Origin: JAJVID01 sp963743425
GTDB taxonomy: Bacteria; Acidobacteriota; Blastocatellia; RBC074
Reading direction: 5' to 3'
NCBI GenBank assembly: GCA_963743425.1
Contig: CAVUPU010000007.1
Coordinates: 62,001 to 126,000 of the forward strand
Length of the DNA stretch: 64,000 nt
Shown here piece by piece: positions 10,449 through 20,516 of the stretch. Both the position numbers and the translations under genes were made by a program. How positions within the stretch are numbered: the first letter of the stretch is position 1; each line of letters opens with the position of its first letter. The notes under the pieces are model-generated. The model was not told where the DNA came from, ran no database searches, and saw only the letters and a program-made list of their open reading frames with translations.

Positions 10449-10737
10449 CTTGTCATTACCCACATTTTTTGCGTTCGGCGATTCCTGCTTTTCGCCCTGA
10501 AAGGGCGGTGGATATTAGCCGGTGGTGGAACCACCGGAAACCGAGCGCCGATGCATCGCACCCCGGCAGGGGTGCTGGACGGAACTCTGAACAACGAAAT
10601 TTCTTCCACCGCACTTCGGTCCCGCGCCCCTGCCGGGGCGCAAAGGCAATAATGACGGGCTTTCCGGTGGTTCCACCACCGGCTAATCTCCCGCCGCGCC
10701 TCCGGCGCAAAAGAGAAAAGATGTGGGTAATGACAAG
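10449..10737. mobile_element. 289-bp MITE-like element, copy 1
   Basis: The ends are perfect 17-bp terminal inverted repeats cttgtcattacccacat / atgtgggtaatgacaag. The element is flanked by a 10-bp direct duplication aattctacac (10439-10448 and 10738-10747). Inside are nested palindromes, including attagccggtggtgg facing ccaccaccggctaat. It has no coding capacity. Copy 2 at 24415-24703 is inverted and differs at about two positions by eye, so transposition was recent. The mobilising transposase is not in this window. Confidence 0.9.
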
Positions 10738-10753
10738 AATTCTACACCGGGCG

Positions 10754-11080
10754 CTACAACTCGTCCTCGACAACCTCGATCTCCATCCGCAGGAGCGCGG
10801 AGCTGAGCGTCTTGCCCTGCGGGTCGGTCTTCAATGAGACCGTCCCGCCACCGCCCAGGCTGTGATGCAGCAGGAAATTGAGGGCGTTCAGGTTGGGCAG
10901 TTCGTAGCGTTCGACCTCGCCTTTGCAAATCCCGGCGAAGTGGCGTTTGACGCGCTCGGCGGTGACTTCGCGGACGAGGATCGGGTAATGCTCCGGTTTG
11001 AGCGCGATCAGGCCGATGTTGGCCGTGTCGCCCTTGTCACCCGATCGCGCATGAGCGATTTTGAGAAGTTGTACCTTCAT
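10754..11080 (-). CDS. AtuA-related small protein
   Basis: A 108-residue protein that matches the C-terminal domain of AtuA/DUF1446 proteins of acyclic terpene utilisation, here as a separate polypeptide. Seen motifs: KIAHARSGDKGDTANIGLIA at the N-terminus and NFLLHHSLGGGGT near residues 67-79. Family knowledge: this small subunit usually follows a DUF1446 protein and sits with acyl-CoA enzymes. No DUF1446 gene adjoins it here; the mobile element at 10449-10737 lies directly downstream, so a partner could have been lost. The biochemical role is unknown. Confidence 0.75.
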   Translation of the reverse strand: MKVQLLKIAHARSGDKGDTANIGLIALKPEHYPILVREVTAERVKRHFAGICKGEVERYELPNLNALNFLLHHSLGGGGTVSLKTDPQGKTLSSALLRMEIEVVEDEL

Positions 11081-11109
11081 AACATCATTTAAAGCGCCTT
11101 TTAAGCAAT

Positions 11110-11454
11110 CTAGAACAAGCCGTCATAGCGACGATCGAATCGCTTAACAATCTCATTGTAATGCGAATCCCAGTATTGAATCAGGACTTGCTTATTTTTA
11201 TTCACAACGTACCAGACGCGCTCCAAATTCGGGTCCTCTCTATTAACCTTACTCGATTGGCGCCATACAGGGAATTCCCAAATGGGCCTGCCATCGATGG
11301 TGCGAGGGTCATGACGTATGGTGAGGCCAAATACCGTACCAAGGTAAATGCCGTAAATAGAGACCTCATTACGATTGTACTGGTTGTAAAAGAACAGCCT
11401 GATGCCATCAACGGTGATATTCGAAACCACCATCGCTAGACACGTACTGAACAT
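11110..11454 (-). CDS. Hypothetical protein, possibly 5'-truncated or frameshifted
   Basis: A 114-residue ORF with no recognised family; tyrosine- and tryptophan-rich (YNQYNRNEVSIYGIYLG, WEFPVW). An in-frame stop lies just before the ATG. In another frame an ORF starting at 11536 encodes MKRIAEALVHTGLAIGFR…, which looks like a membrane or signal segment and runs into this one, so the two may be one gene split by a small indel. The stretch 11455-11805 holds that short ORF and the inverted repeat at 11625-11779 but no other gene. Confidence 0.4.
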   Translation of the reverse strand: MFSTCLAMVVSNITVDGIRLFFYNQYNRNEVSIYGIYLGTVFGLTIRHDPRTIDGRPIWEFPVWRQSSKVNREDPNLERVWYVVNKNKQVLIQYWDSHYNEIVKRFDRRYDGLF

Positions 11455-11624
11455 CAGCGCTCAGGCCGGACCAGAGCACTAATCTAAAGCCAATGGCAAG
11501 TCCAGTGTGTACTAAAGCCTCTGCTATTCGTTTCATGCAAACCTAAAGAGAGTCACGGTGATTCATTTTACTCGAAGTGTGCGCAAAATAAAGTTGAATA
11601 CACTCAACTATTTGAAATGGCGAC

Positions 11625-11779
11625 AGCCTTTGGAGTGCGGGCGCTCGGGACCGCTTTGGTAGTCATCTCGGGTCCTACGGATTTCCGGGACGAAGGGCGC
11701 AGTGGGCTTGCTTTCCATCATTGCCAGAGTATCGAAGTGGATTACCAAAGCGGTCCCGAGCGCCCGCACTCCAAAGGCT
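11625..11779. repeat. Inverted repeat with 37-bp arms
   Basis: Arms at 11625-11661 and 11743-11779 are perfect complements (outer end agcctttggagtgcggg) around an 81-base spacer. The plan resembles the 6396-6483 repeat but the sequence is unrelated. It is non-coding and lies downstream of the metallo-beta-lactamase-fold gene, where its hairpin could act as a 3' end. Confidence 0.85.
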
Positions 11780-11805
11780 CCGCCGATCTGATTTATGCGC
11801 ACACT

Positions 11806-12867
11806 TCACTTAATCTGGTAGATCTTGCTCTTGCCGTTTCGATCGTTGGTCACGGTGAAGGTTCGCTTCGACGCGTCTACGGAGACGCGGATCATATGCG
11901 CCGCGTCGTTCTGTTCATCGAGGTTGGCGATAAACTCTTCGGGCGCGTTATGTTCGTCGCCGCTCGTGACGTTGCGATGAACCTGCCACAGATCTTTCAG
12001 TTTGGACGACTCGCGCAGAGTTTTCACCGTGTCGGGATGGCCGCCTTTGCGCGGGCCGTTGTTCATGATCGCGACCATCGGTTTGATAGTGCGCAGCATC
12101 GCCGGGTTGTTGCTGGTGTTGGCGCCGTGATGGGCGACCTGGTAGAGCGCGACCTCGCCGATCATATCCTGCGGGCAGACCAGTTTGTGTTCGATGTTCC
12201 AGGTCAGGTCGCCAGTGTCCAGAAAATTGAACGCGCCGTGGCGCAGCAGGAAGGCGACGCTGCGCGCATTGTCCGTCTTATCCTCGGGTTGCGGCGTGGC
12301 GTCGGCGCAGGCGCTGTTCGGCTCGACAGCCAACCGTTTGCTCGTCACGGTCTCGCCGCGCGAGGCGAGGACCTGCAGAAAGACGGGCGGCGCGCCCTGC
12401 GTCTGCTTCAGCCTGATCGAGCTGCCGGGATTGAGCGTGATCGTCTGGTTTTTCGCGGCGGCGCGATAGGCCGAGTATTTCGTCGCGAAGTCCTTGTCTT
12501 CGTCGAGAGAAGAGACCGGGCCGTGATCGTAAAACCTGTTGATCGTGGCCAGCTTCGCCAGTTCGGGAACGCCGCCGTAATGATCGGTGTGGTAATGCGT
12601 CACAATCAGGTGATCGATCGCCGTCACTCCGGCCTCTTTCATCGCCTTTTCGATGCGCTTCGCGTCGCGGCCCTCGAAGCCGGGCCAGCCCGTGTCAACC
12701 AGGATCGATTCGCCGGCAGGCGTGACGATCAACGTCGCCGCGCCGCCTTCGACATCAATATAGAAGATGTCGAGCGTGCGCCGACTGGTCTCGGATTTTT
12801 GAGCGATGATCAGGTTTGTTGGGACGATCAGTAAAACAATGAGAATCAGCAGTCGGGATTTGTTCAT
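11806..12867 (-). CDS. Secreted metallo-beta-lactamase-fold hydrolase
   Basis: A 353-residue protein with an N-terminal signal peptide (LLILIVLLIVPTNLIIAQ). The zinc motif THYHTDH (His91, His93, Asp95, His96) and the preceding DTGWPGFEG strand-turn identify the metallo-beta-lactamase fold. The C-terminal half, with FNFLDTGDLTW and QVAHHGANTS, is like the hydrolase domain of ComEC and its stand-alone relatives, which act on nucleic acids or phosphodiesters. The substrate is unknown. The gene is isolated: palindromic repeats flank it on both sides (11625-11779 and 12893-12954). Confidence 0.85.
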   Translation of the reverse strand: MNKSRLLILIVLLIVPTNLIIAQKSETSRRTLDIFYIDVEGGAATLIVTPAGESILVDTGWPGFEGRDAKRIEKAMKEAGVTAIDHLIVTHYHTDHYGGVPELAKLATINRFYDHGPVSSLDEDKDFATKYSAYRAAAKNQTITLNPGSSIRLKQTQGAPPVFLQVLASRGETVTSKRLAVEPNSACADATPQPEDKTDNARSVAFLLRHGAFNFLDTGDLTWNIEHKLVCPQDMIGEVALYQVAHHGANTSNNPAMLRTIKPMVAIMNNGPRKGGHPDTVKTLRESSKLKDLWQVHRNVTSGDEHNAPEEFIANLDEQNDAAHMIRVSVDASKRTFTVTNDRNGKSKIYQIK

Positions 12868-12892
12868 TTAGTTTTTCCTCCAAAAAGAGTTT

Positions 12893-12954
12893 GTAGTCCC
12901 GCCTTCAGGCGGCGTCTTCGGATCGCTGAGCGGACCGCCTGAAGGCGGGACTAC
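12893..12954. repeat. GTAGTCCCGCC palindrome, intergenic copy
   Basis: Perfect 20-bp arms gtagtcccgccttcaggcgg (12893-12912) and its complement (12935-12954). It lies between two minus-strand genes and is the sister of the in-gene copy at 4504-4568. Confidence 0.9.
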
Positions 12955-12972
12955 ATACTCCAAACTTGGGCG

Positions 12973-14316
12973 TCAAGTCCGGGTGGATTGTACAACTTTT
13001 TCGCCATCTGATTTACGCCTGGCCAGTTTGTACGCGCCGTAAATCAACAACCCAATGACCACCGCGAAGGTTGTGTTCAACGCTTCGCCGCCGGAGATGT
13101 GCGCGAGCAGCCAGACGCACAACCCAAGCGCGACGATTGAGACGGCGACGCCCGCCGGAGCTTTGAACTGGGCTTTGAATCGCATCTCCCGCTCGTCGCG
13201 GCGGCGCAACACGATGAGCGCCGCGCAGGTGACAATGTAAGCCAGAAGTCGCGCGATCGCGCTGACCGTCATCGAGGAGAGGAACGTTCCTGAAAGCGTC
13301 AGCGCCAGCATCACCGCGGCGGTGGCGATGATCGCCGCATGAGGCGTCCGGAAGCGGTCATGCGTGGCGGCGAAGATCCGCGGCAATTCGCGGGCGCCGG
13401 CCATTGCGAAAGGCAGCCGCGCGCCGGCCAGGAGCACCACAATCAGGTTGCCGATGATCGAAATGGCGACGCCCACTGTGATCGCAGTCGCGCCGATCGC
13501 GCCCATAAAGCGTTCGCTCGCGTCGGCCAGCGGGCGTTTCGACGCAGCCAGTTCGGGGAGCGTTCCGACACAGACAACCTGGACCAGAATATAGACTACG
13601 GCCACCACGACGAGCGAGGTCAGAATTGCGAATGGCAGATTGCGCTGCGGGTCGCGTGTTTCGCCTGCCGGGATTATCGCCATCTCGAATCCGGTGAACG
13701 CGTATATAAGCAGCAGCACCGATTGCGAGAACGAAGAGAGCGTCGGCTGCGCGGGCGCCGAAAAATTCCCCGGATCGAGAAAGAACAGCCCAACGATGAT
13801 GAACAGCGCGAGAGGGATCAATTTGCCTATGGTGAAAACGTCACTGAAGAGCGCCGCGTTGCGCACGCCGGCGATGTTGACGGTCGTCAGCGCGACGACG
13901 ATGGCGATGATCACAACCGCGCGCAGCCAGCCGGCGCCGATCCCCGGATGGAAATAGCCCAAATAATCGATCAGCAGGTTGCAGTTGGCCGAGAAGGCCG
14001 TCAACCGCGCCAGCCATATAAACCACCCGACCTCGAACCCGACGACAGGGCCGAAAGCCTCGCGCGCGTAAAGATAAGGCCCGCCGGTTTCGCTGAACCG
14101 GCTGCCGACTTCGGCGAAGCAGAGCACGATCAGCCCCACGACCAGCGCGCAGGCCGTGAACGCGATCAGGCTGTAAGGCCCGATCAGCGCGTATACTTTC
14201 GACGGCAAACCGAAGATCCCGGCGCCGATGATCCCGTTGATCGCCACCGCGACCAGATCCCAACGCCGGATTCCGCGAATCAGGCCGGTGTGCGTTTGTT
14301 GGTTCATCGAACGCAT
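12973..14316 (-). CDS. APC-superfamily amino acid permease
   Basis: A protein of about 447 residues with around twelve hydrophobic segments. The first helix carries the family motif INGIIGAGIFGLPS, which lines the substrate site in APC transporters. Start choice: the ATG at 14314-14316 overlaps the TPR gene's stop (TGATG), which suggests coupling; the ATG at 14307 (MNQQ) is the alternative. Family knowledge: proton- or substrate-coupled uptake or exchange of amino acids across the inner membrane. Substrate not inferable. It is probably cotranscribed with the upstream TPR protein. Confidence 0.85.
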   Translation of the reverse strand: MRSMNQQTHTGLIRGIRRWDLVAVAINGIIGAGIFGLPSKVYALIGPYSLIAFTACALVVGLIVLCFAEVGSRFSETGGPYLYAREAFGPVVGFEVGWFIWLARLTAFSANCNLLIDYLGYFHPGIGAGWLRAVVIIAIVVALTTVNIAGVRNAALFSDVFTIGKLIPLALFIIVGLFFLDPGNFSAPAQPTLSSFSQSVLLLIYAFTGFEMAIIPAGETRDPQRNLPFAILTSLVVVAVVYILVQVVCVGTLPELAASKRPLADASERFMGAIGATAITVGVAISIIGNLIVVLLAGARLPFAMAGARELPRIFAATHDRFRTPHAAIIATAAVMLALTLSGTFLSSMTVSAIARLLAYIVTCAALIVLRRRDEREMRFKAQFKAPAGVAVSIVALGLCVWLLAHISGGEALNTTFAVVIGLLIYGAYKLARRKSDGEKVVQSTRT

Positions 14317-15996
14317 CAGTTTGATCCGTGGTCTATTCCGGCGAATTTACGCGCTTCACGCAACTCAGGCAGATTCGCATCGGCCTCGCGCCACACGCGC
14401 AGGAATTTGGCGTAAAACTCCACCGCGCGGACTTTGTCTCCGCCACGGGCCTCGGCGCGAGCCGCGCCAAGCAAAGATCGCGCGCGATTAGGTTGACGCG
14501 CCAATGCCACGGCGAATGCTCGGGCCGCTTCTTTCGGCTTGTCCGCGCGCAGCAGGATTTCGCCGAACAGTTCGTGCGACGGCTTGATCAACGTCGGCGG
14601 GCCTGACGGGGGCGACATCTCTTCTTCGAGCGCCGTGGCGCGTTTCATTGCTGTGATGGCTTCGTCGAAATTCTTCTTCGACACGCTGATCAGAGCCGCG
14701 ACTTCCAGTTCGCGAATCTCCAGAATCTTTGCGCCGTACGCGTCGTTGCTCTGCTGGCGGTTAGCGCGCATTTCGCCAAGCGACTTTTCGGCTTCCGCGG
14801 CGCCTGCGCTCGCGGCGGCCAGGGCGCGGATGAAGAGCGGCAGCGACATTCCGCGTCGCGTGTTCGGGACCATTTGCGCCGCAGGTCTCGATGGAGCGGC
14901 GCCGCCGTGTCCGGCGTGATCTCCGGCTTCGACAGGCGATGGCTGGCTGAAAAGTTTCGCTGCCAAATCCCATCGTTCAGTCTCGACGATGAAGGAGGCG
15001 ACCGCGTCGTCATACCAGCGCACGCTCTCGCGCCCGTGTTCTTTCATCGTTTGCCGCAATCGGTTCGATCAGTTCCTCGGCTTTCGCGTAACGCCCCTGC
15101 TGGCAATAAACGTAAGCCAGCCAATGGTTGCTGTGATAATCGCGCAGGCTGAGCGCGAGCTTTTTGCTTTTGACCCATTCGTCGGATACCCGCCACGCCG
15201 TTTCGTTCGAGGCGGCGGCTTCGGGCCACATTCCCAGTTGCAGAAAGATGTGTGAGGGCATGTGCCGAGCATGATGCGCCGCCGGAGCGATTTCGGCGTA
15301 ACGCCGCGCAGCGGGCAAGGCCAGGATCGCGTGTTCGGGATCGTCGAACGAATGGATGACGTAATGCGCCGCGCCCGGATGGTTCGGATTCCGCTGATAA
15401 ACCTCCAGCGCGATTGCGCCCGCCTTTATCTGCCGCTGGAATCCTTTTTCGCCGGGGCGAACCGTGCCCAGCACGGCGAGCGAATAGAACGCCGCCGCTT
15501 CCAGGTCGTCGGGGTAATCGCGGTAAATCTTCTCCATCGCATCCGCGTAAGCCAGATCGCGCGCCAGCTTGTCGCCGTCGCCGTACAATACGCGCAGCGC
15601 GTCAATCAGAGCTTTTTCGCGCGCGGAGAGCTTGCTTGTGTCCTTGATCCTGGCCAGAGCCTTGCGCCCGGCTTCAGTGTCCTGTTGCAGCCAGATCGGG
15701 TGGTTGTAGGTCATCGCCTCGCCCCAATAGCCCATGGCAAAATCCGGATCGGCTTTCGTTGCGGACTGGAAGGCCTCCAACGCCTCTTCGTACCAGAATG
15801 AATGCAGCGCGGCGACTCCGCGCAGAAAATCGCCTTGAACCTCGCGCGAGCCGGAAGTCGGAAAATCAATCCTGCCCAGTTGTGACGTCTGGGCGGACGC
15901 GGAGAAATGATCAGTACCGCGAGCGGTAGCGAGCGGGAAAACAAAGAGAAAGAGCGCGAACGGCATGGTTTTGAAAGCGAAGTGGGATCGGCGCAT
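14316..15996 (-). CDS. Secreted tetratricopeptide-repeat protein (frame broken near 15062)
   Basis: Two overlapping frames encode one protein of about 560 residues. The N-terminal part starts at the ATG at 15996, seven bases after a ggagg site, has a signal peptide (MPFALFLFVFPLATA) and TPR helices (AALHSFWYEEALEAFQSA, ADPDFAMGYWGEAMTYNHP). Around 15062 the reading moves by one base; the natural junction is ELIEP / LRQTMKEHG, so one extra base is present. The C-terminal part (SVRWYDDAVASFIVETERWD onward) holds more TPRs. Family knowledge: this secreted TPR type is common in Acidobacteriota and Bacteroidota; function unknown. A repeat arm at 15910-15939 encodes FPLATARGTD at the signal-peptide junction. 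The stop overlaps the permease start. Confidence 0.8.
15910..15939. repeat. Single REP arm inside the TPR gene
   Basis: One arm (atcagtaccgcgagcggtag and onward) of the family also found at 28, 17497 and 40619. Read on the minus strand it encodes FPLATARGTD within the signal-peptide region of the TPR protein. Confidence 0.85.
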
Positions 15997-16142
15997 AAGA
16001 CACCTCCGTGGCAAATTGCGTTGAGTTTTTTTGTCTAGCGGTGAAAAGTGACGCGCGAATGATAGGCGAGGGGAAGGGAAATCAAAAGGTCATTTGCTAT
16101 AATTCGCCTGTCCCATGATCCCGCATTGAGGTCTATTATCCG

Positions 16143-17476
<1,334 letters not shown>

Positions 17477-17480
<4 letters not shown>

Positions 17481-18148
17481 CCAGACCGAGAAAAATAATC
17501 AGTACCGCGAGCGGTAGCGAGCGGGAATCTGCGCTTCAAAACTTCCCGCTCGCTACCGCTCGCGGTACTGATTACTTTGAAGAGAAGATTCGCGCGATGG
17601 CCGCCGAGAGCCTCGACGCCAAGCGCCGCTTCTTCGAGCTATCGAGCCAGGATGTGGCTCGCGCCGCGAGGATGATCATCGAATCGATGCGCGCGGGCGG
17701 TAAGCTGCTGATCTTCGGCAACGGAGGCTCCGCCGCCGACGCGCAGCACATCGCCGCCGAACTGGCTTTCAAAATGGGGCGCGAACGCGAGGCGCTGCCG
17801 GCCCTGGCTCTGACCACCGACACGTCGCTGCTCACGGCGATCGGCAACGACCGCTCGTTCGATTTTATTTTCGCCCGCCAGATTCAAGCCCTCGGGCGCA
17901 AAGGCGACATCGCCCTCGCCATCTCGACCAGCGGCAATTCGCCGAACGTGATCGAGGCCGTCAACCAGGCGCGCGAGATGGAGATCGGGACGATCGGCCT
18001 GCTGGGAGCGGGCGGAGGCAAGGTTTTTGAGATTGTTGATCTGGCGCTGATCGTTCCGAGCAACGAGACGCCGCGCATTCAGGAAGTCCACATCGCGGCG
18101 AGCCATATTATCTGCCAGTTGATCGAAGACGAATTGTGTCCGTTGTGA
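17477..18148 (+). CDS. gmhA: SIS-domain phosphoheptose isomerase GmhA with N-terminal palindrome insert
   Basis: A 223-residue sedoheptulose-7-phosphate isomerase, first step of ADP-heptose synthesis for lipopolysaccharide. Motifs: FGNGGSAADAQHIAAEL (sugar-phosphate binding), ALTTDTSLLTAIGND, ISTSGNSPNV, and EVHIAASHIICQLIED at the C-terminus. It is about 27 residues longer than usual because a 77-bp palindrome (17497-17573) lies between the start codon and the first helix and is translated as ISTASGSERE … FPLATARGTD. The ATG overlaps the preceding stop. Downstream in the same direction is an island, then a conserved unknown and an IMPase-family gene. Confidence 0.9.
17497..17573. repeat. In-frame REP palindrome in gmhA
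   Basis: 31-bp perfect inverted arms at 17497-17527 and 17543-17573 with a 15-base loop. The reading frame through it is open and gives ISTASGSERE and FPLATARGTD; one other frame of each arm meets a stop (tag or tga). Confidence 0.95.
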
Positions 18149-18245
18149 TTCTTTCGGGAATTTGATAGGAAGTTCACCACAGAGACTTCCCCGGTTTCAT
18201 GTGGTATTAATAAGTCTGATCTGATGGGAGGCGCGAGAGGTCACT

Positions 18246-19040
18246 ATGCAAATCAAAGGTAAAAAAGCAATCCTCCAAAAAGTTGTCTTCGAGCTTCGCT
18301 ATAATTATGGTTTTACCTACTTAGATAGACGCGGGCGGACGATTAATGCAATTATGCGAGAGCAGCCGGAATGGGTTCTCAAAAGCGATTCTCCCAATCC
18401 CCAAACTGCAGGTCTCGTCAGTATCAGGAATGGGTGTTCATTCAATTTCTCCTCCTTCAAATATGATTTCTCTCTTGAGATGCCACTTGGCGCCGAACAT
18501 CCTCTCTCAGACAATGAGTTGAAAGACTTCGTGGAACAAGCGGATATTCTCTCGCGCATTGTACAAGACCATTTGGGATTGAAGGAGTTCAGCCGGATCG
18601 GATTTCGCGCCTGGTATCTTTTTGGTTGTCGGGATAAGGAGGAAGCGGAGAAATGGCTGTGCGGTTTGCCCTGTTATTCTCTCTCTCCTCAACTCAGTGC
18701 GGCCTTCGGTGGTCAGCTTGAGTCGGCAGGTATCACCGCGGTGATTGCGGGAACTGACCGAAAGTTTCGGCTCGCTTTCAATGCAATAGAAAGACATGCG
18801 CAGTTGGACATGGGAGAAGGATTGCTCCAGGTGCGAGCGAGTTCGCTTTCGAAGAAACAAAATAAGTATTTGCAAAAACAGGAACTCGTGAAACGACGGA
18901 TGCGCTCGAATCCGGAATACGCTGCTCTTATTGACATTGATGCTTTTCAAGAAGAACCAGGGGCCATTGACCCGCGTGATTTTATTGAGACCAGTTTGCA
19001 GCAGTTTCCGGCCGGATTGACAAAAGCGGTTTCGGAATAG
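18246..19040 (+). CDS. Island protein 1, possible TIGR04255-type protein
   Basis: A 264-residue protein with no clear catalytic motif. The N-terminus QKVVFELRYNYGF and the β-rich layout followed by LSRIVQDHLGLKEFSRIGFR resemble the sporadically distributed TIGR04255 family, which is found in mobile gene pairs; this is a weak resemblance. Codon use is clearly AT-richer than in gmhA, supporting transfer. It is the first gene of a three-gene island: 13 bases separate it from the next gene, which overlaps the third. Role not assignable from sequence. Confidence 0.6.
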   Translation: MQIKGKKAILQKVVFELRYNYGFTYLDRRGRTINAIMREQPEWVLKSDSPNPQTAGLVSIRNGCSFNFSSFKYDFSLEMPLGAEHPLSDNELKDFVEQADILSRIVQDHLGLKEFSRIGFRAWYLFGCRDKEEAEKWLCGLPCYSLSPQLSAAFGGQLESAGITAVIAGTDRKFRLAFNAIERHAQLDMGEGLLQVRASSLSKKQNKYLQKQELVKRRMRSNPEYAALIDIDAFQEEPGAIDPRDFIETSLQQFPAGLTKAVSE

Positions 19041-19053
19041 AAGGAACACTTAT

Positions 19054-19656
19054 ATGTCATACAGTTTGCTGGGAGAAACCGGTACAGGCGCAATTGCCAA
19101 AGGATATGGACAGCGGTACTCGAAGCTAGCCGATGTGCTGCAAGAAGACCGCTTGGCGGGCTTTGGGTTGATCAGCGACAAATCCGGCGCGCTTGATTCG
19201 CAGCGTTATAAGTTTCGTCCTCAGCAGTTACGAACCACTCCAACAAGGTTTAATCCGGCGCGTCGTGACACTATCCGCCGCGGATTGGCGGCGGCTGAAC
19301 GGCTGGCCTGCGATATGGAGTCTTCTGCTCGTGTCAGTGATCTGATGGAATTAAGCAATGCGGGATTTGCGCTCACCGCTAAGTTGGATGAATTGTGGGA
19401 TTTGCGTGACGAACGCGAAGATGATTGGGGCGATTTGCTCAATCTATTGCAAGGCGCTCTGGCAAAGGAAGAATTCGAGAAATTTTCGGTTCAGCGATGC
19501 ACGGCCATTAGAATGATTATCGCCGACCATCTTGACTCAGGCTGCGTTGATATAGATGACATTGAACGAAGTATCCGGTTGCTGCGCGAAGCCGATCTTG
19601 ATCCGTGGAAAGGGATCTCTGGCGAGATGGAATCGAGGAATGACGGAGATGAGTAA
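19054..19656 (+). CDS. Island protein 2, helical protein of unknown function
   Basis: A 200-residue protein, mostly helical and charged, with acidic C-terminal stretches (DELWDLRDEREDDWGDLLN, SGCVDIDDIERS). No recognised family. The start follows a gaagg-type site (tagaaggaacac). Its end overlaps the start of the PIN-like gene by up to 17 bases, so the two are likely translationally coupled. The size, acidic character and position before a predicted nuclease fit a regulatory or antitoxin-like partner, but that is inference from context only. Confidence 0.6.
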   Translation: MSYSLLGETGTGAIAKGYGQRYSKLADVLQEDRLAGFGLISDKSGALDSQRYKFRPQQLRTTPTRFNPARRDTIRRGLAAAERLACDMESSARVSDLMELSNAGFALTAKLDELWDLRDEREDDWGDLLNLLQGALAKEEFEKFSVQRCTAIRMIIADHLDSGCVDIDDIERSIRLLREADLDPWKGISGEMESRNDGDE

Positions 19657-20512
19657 AATATTTCTGGATACTTCGATCCAGATTGCCAGAATGGTGCATG
19701 GTCCGGAGACGAAACGCAGAATCAACGAGCGACTCAGCCGCTATTCTGGCGCCGTAACAAGTTTGGTCGTTAGGCAGGAGTTCAAGCGAAGACTGTTGCC
19801 CGAAGCTCACTATTTACTCAATCAGTTGAATGACAAGAAATCTTTCGCCAAAGTGCAAAGGCATGTGCAGGAAGTATTACATCAATCTAGATGGAAGCGA
19901 AAGCGAGAAATCTGCCTTGCCACCTTGCAGACAATTTTTGAAAAACATGGCGACAGAGCTAGCGATGCTGAGTTAACAGAGCGTGCCATCAGGTATCTAA
20001 GAACATTTCTTCGTGTCGGATTGACGGACTTCGACAACAGTGTGAATGCTGTTGTCTGGGATTCGGGTTGTGCCTGTGCCCATTTCCCCGTTGAAGAAAA
20101 AATCTCATACAAACGATATGAATTTGGCCCCGACAAGTGCAGCGCGACAGGGGGGATGTGTGGGATAGTGGAATTCCTCAAACTTCGTCAATCAGAAATG
20201 AGCAATGTTCTCGCTCATCTCAAGCAAATCCCAGAGGCCAAGAAGTCAGCGGAGTTGCAGAGAGCGGAAAACTTCATCGGGATAATTTTGGAGAATGCTG
20301 ACGGAGCCGCGGAAATGGAACCGTGTCTCACTGTCGGTGACTTGATGATTGCCATGGAGAGCGCAGACGTTCCTGTTTTCTATACTCTTAACAGTAGGGA
20401 AAGCCAGTATCTATGTCGGGCACTTAAACAAACCCTCGTTGTGCGTCCCAAGAATCATGAACGTGAAGACTTGATGTGCCTAAACACGGATAGTGCCTGG
20501 CCGGAATTCTGA
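19640..20512 (+). CDS. PIN-like nuclease with a central insertion
   Basis: About 290 residues. KIFLDTSIQIAR at the start, VVRQEFKRR about 40 residues on, and LTVGDLMIAMES … VFYTLNSRESQYL at the end give the spaced acidic residues and C-terminal strand of a PIN-type RNase. Between them lies an insertion of about 150 residues containing CACAHF and CSATGGMC, two cysteine-rich clusters that could bind metal. That makes the protein twice a normal VapC toxin's length. The start is either ATG 19640 or ATG 19649; both overlap the preceding gene. Third gene of the AT-rich island. The PIN call rests on motif spacing and should be tested by fold prediction. Confidence 0.6.
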   Translation: MTEMSKIFLDTSIQIARMVHGPETKRRINERLSRYSGAVTSLVVRQEFKRRLLPEAHYLLNQLNDKKSFAKVQRHVQEVLHQSRWKRKREICLATLQTIFEKHGDRASDAELTERAIRYLRTFLRVGLTDFDNSVNAVVWDSGCACAHFPVEEKISYKRYEFGPDKCSATGGMCGIVEFLKLRQSEMSNVLAHLKQIPEAKKSAELQRAENFIGIILENADGAAEMEPCLTVGDLMIAMESADVPVFYTLNSRESQYLCRALKQTLVVRPKNHEREDLMCLNTDSAWPEF

Positions 20513-20516
20513 TCAG

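Noticed and set aside
11617..12834. 405-codon open frame on the plus strand
   Set aside because: Shadow of the metallo-beta-lactamase-fold gene, which has a signal peptide and zinc motif on the minus strand.
13339..14415. 358-codon open frame on the plus strand
   Set aside because: Opposite the amino acid permease; composition is Arg/Asp-rich with no domain.
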